Shown: one piece after another, positions 63,869 to 64,000 of the stretch
Numbering within the stretch: position 1 is the first letter of the stretch
Layout of the letters: every line of letters starts with the position of its first letter
Origin: Bacteroides fragilis
GTDB taxonomy: Bacteria; Bacteroidota; Bacteroidia; Bacteroidales; DTGW01
Assembly: GCA_945889005.1 (NCBI GenBank)
Contig: CAMDBI010000009.1
Span: 1 to 64,000, forward strand
Reading direction: 5' to 3'
Length of the DNA stretch: 64,000 nucleotides
Translations under genes and position numbers: made by a program
Notes under the pieces: generated by a model
Seen by the model: the letters and a program-made list of their open reading frames with translations, nothing else
Database searches by the model: none
Told to the model about the DNA's origin: nothing

Positions 63869-64000
63869 GATTTCCTAGATTTTTGAGTAGTAATTCGAAT
63901 TGTTTGATATGACTTATCATTTTTTCGATATCAAAATCTTTAATATAGGTATTTAAAGCGCTGCCATAATCGATAAATGGTTTGTAATTAAATTGATTTC
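63858..64000 (-). CDS. 3' end of an upstream signalling gene (partial, cut by window edge)
   Basis: A frame open from the window edge to TAA at 63858-63860 encodes the last 46 residues of a protein. YGSALNTYIKDFDIEKMISHIKQFELLLKNLG (cores YGSALNTYIKDFDIEKM) resembles the helical tail seen after sensor or hybrid histidine kinases in Bacteroidota. It overlaps the start of the REC-HK gene by 11 bp, which supports translational coupling. The full protein cannot be judged. Confidence 0.6.
   Translation of the reverse strand, partial: NQFNYKPFIDYGSALNTYIKDFDIEKMISHIKQFELLLKNLGNHDK

Overview
The window looks like a chromosome segment from a Bacteroidota bacterium, probably order Bacteroidales sensu lato. 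It is AT-rich. Nine sites carry the phylum's -7 promoter box TAnnTTTG, several with a TTG-type -33 box 19-21 bp upstream. The gene content agrees: a DUF6588 outer-membrane protein, a DUF2027/Smr protein, a leuA-leuC-leuD-cimA-like-leuB operon, and an NBU/ICE-type integrase module with a BT4734/VirE-like protein and a DUF3987 protein. I cannot name a genus.

Layout. 0.2-3.1 kb: a DEAD-box RNA helicase and an SF1 helicase (+). 3.1-7.3 kb: three minus-strand accessory genes (SEC-C protein, unknown 569-aa protein, RhuM). 7.35-33.58 kb: an integrated element of about 26.2 kb, bounded by a 19-bp direct repeat (18/19 identical). Its right copy is the last codons and stop of mnmE, the same kind of site used by SGI1-type islands in enterobacteria. 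The right end holds a tyrosine integrase, HTH proteins and a replication module. The middle is an 11-gene same-strand defence cassette. The left end holds DUF6266 and DUF6943-like genes and 1.36 kb of GC-richer non-coding DNA. I found no relaxase or conjugation genes.

The defence cassette, in transcription order (minus strand, about 27.2 to 10.2 kb), is: XRE regulator, WYL regulator, AAA15/DUF3696-type ATPase, 323-aa partner, HsdM, HsdS, RmuC, HsdR, RhuM, a long prokaryotic Argonaute (pAgo), and a DUF262-DUF1524 (GmrSD/BrxU/SspE-like) nuclease. The pAgo keeps the MID-domain 5'-phosphate pocket (Y420, K424, Q435, K463) but has lost recognisable PIWI catalytic residues (G484, Y548, E682 where Asp is expected). 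The gene directly after it, 20 bp away, encodes the DUF262-HNH protein. My main hypothesis is that the inactive pAgo is a guide-loaded sensor and the DUF262-HNH protein its effector. I do not know this pairing as a described system. A second RhuM copy, about 90% identical overall but changed in its HTH region, lies just outside the left att site.

33.6-64 kb is chromosomal: mnmE, an Lgt-like protein with an added C-terminal beta-rich domain, a Nif11-like small protein, an isoprenylcysteine-methyltransferase-type protein, sucD, queA, a DUF2027-Smr protein, the RNase P RNA gene behind a hairpin-forming 7-bp minisatellite, a nitroreductase, kdsA, rarA, a DUF6588 protein, a RelA/SpoT protein with a degenerate hydrolase domain, a CHASE4-HAMP-PAS-SpoIIE phosphatase, and a small XRE regulator with a perfect 16-bp palindromic operator. 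Next comes the leucine operon, preceded by a 23-residue leader peptide (14 of 23 residues Leu/Ile/Val) and an attenuator hairpin. The window ends in a two-component signalling cluster (CheA-like kinase, NarL-type regulator with its kinase, a REC-HK hybrid, a truncated upstream gene) interrupted by tRNA-Arg(ACG).
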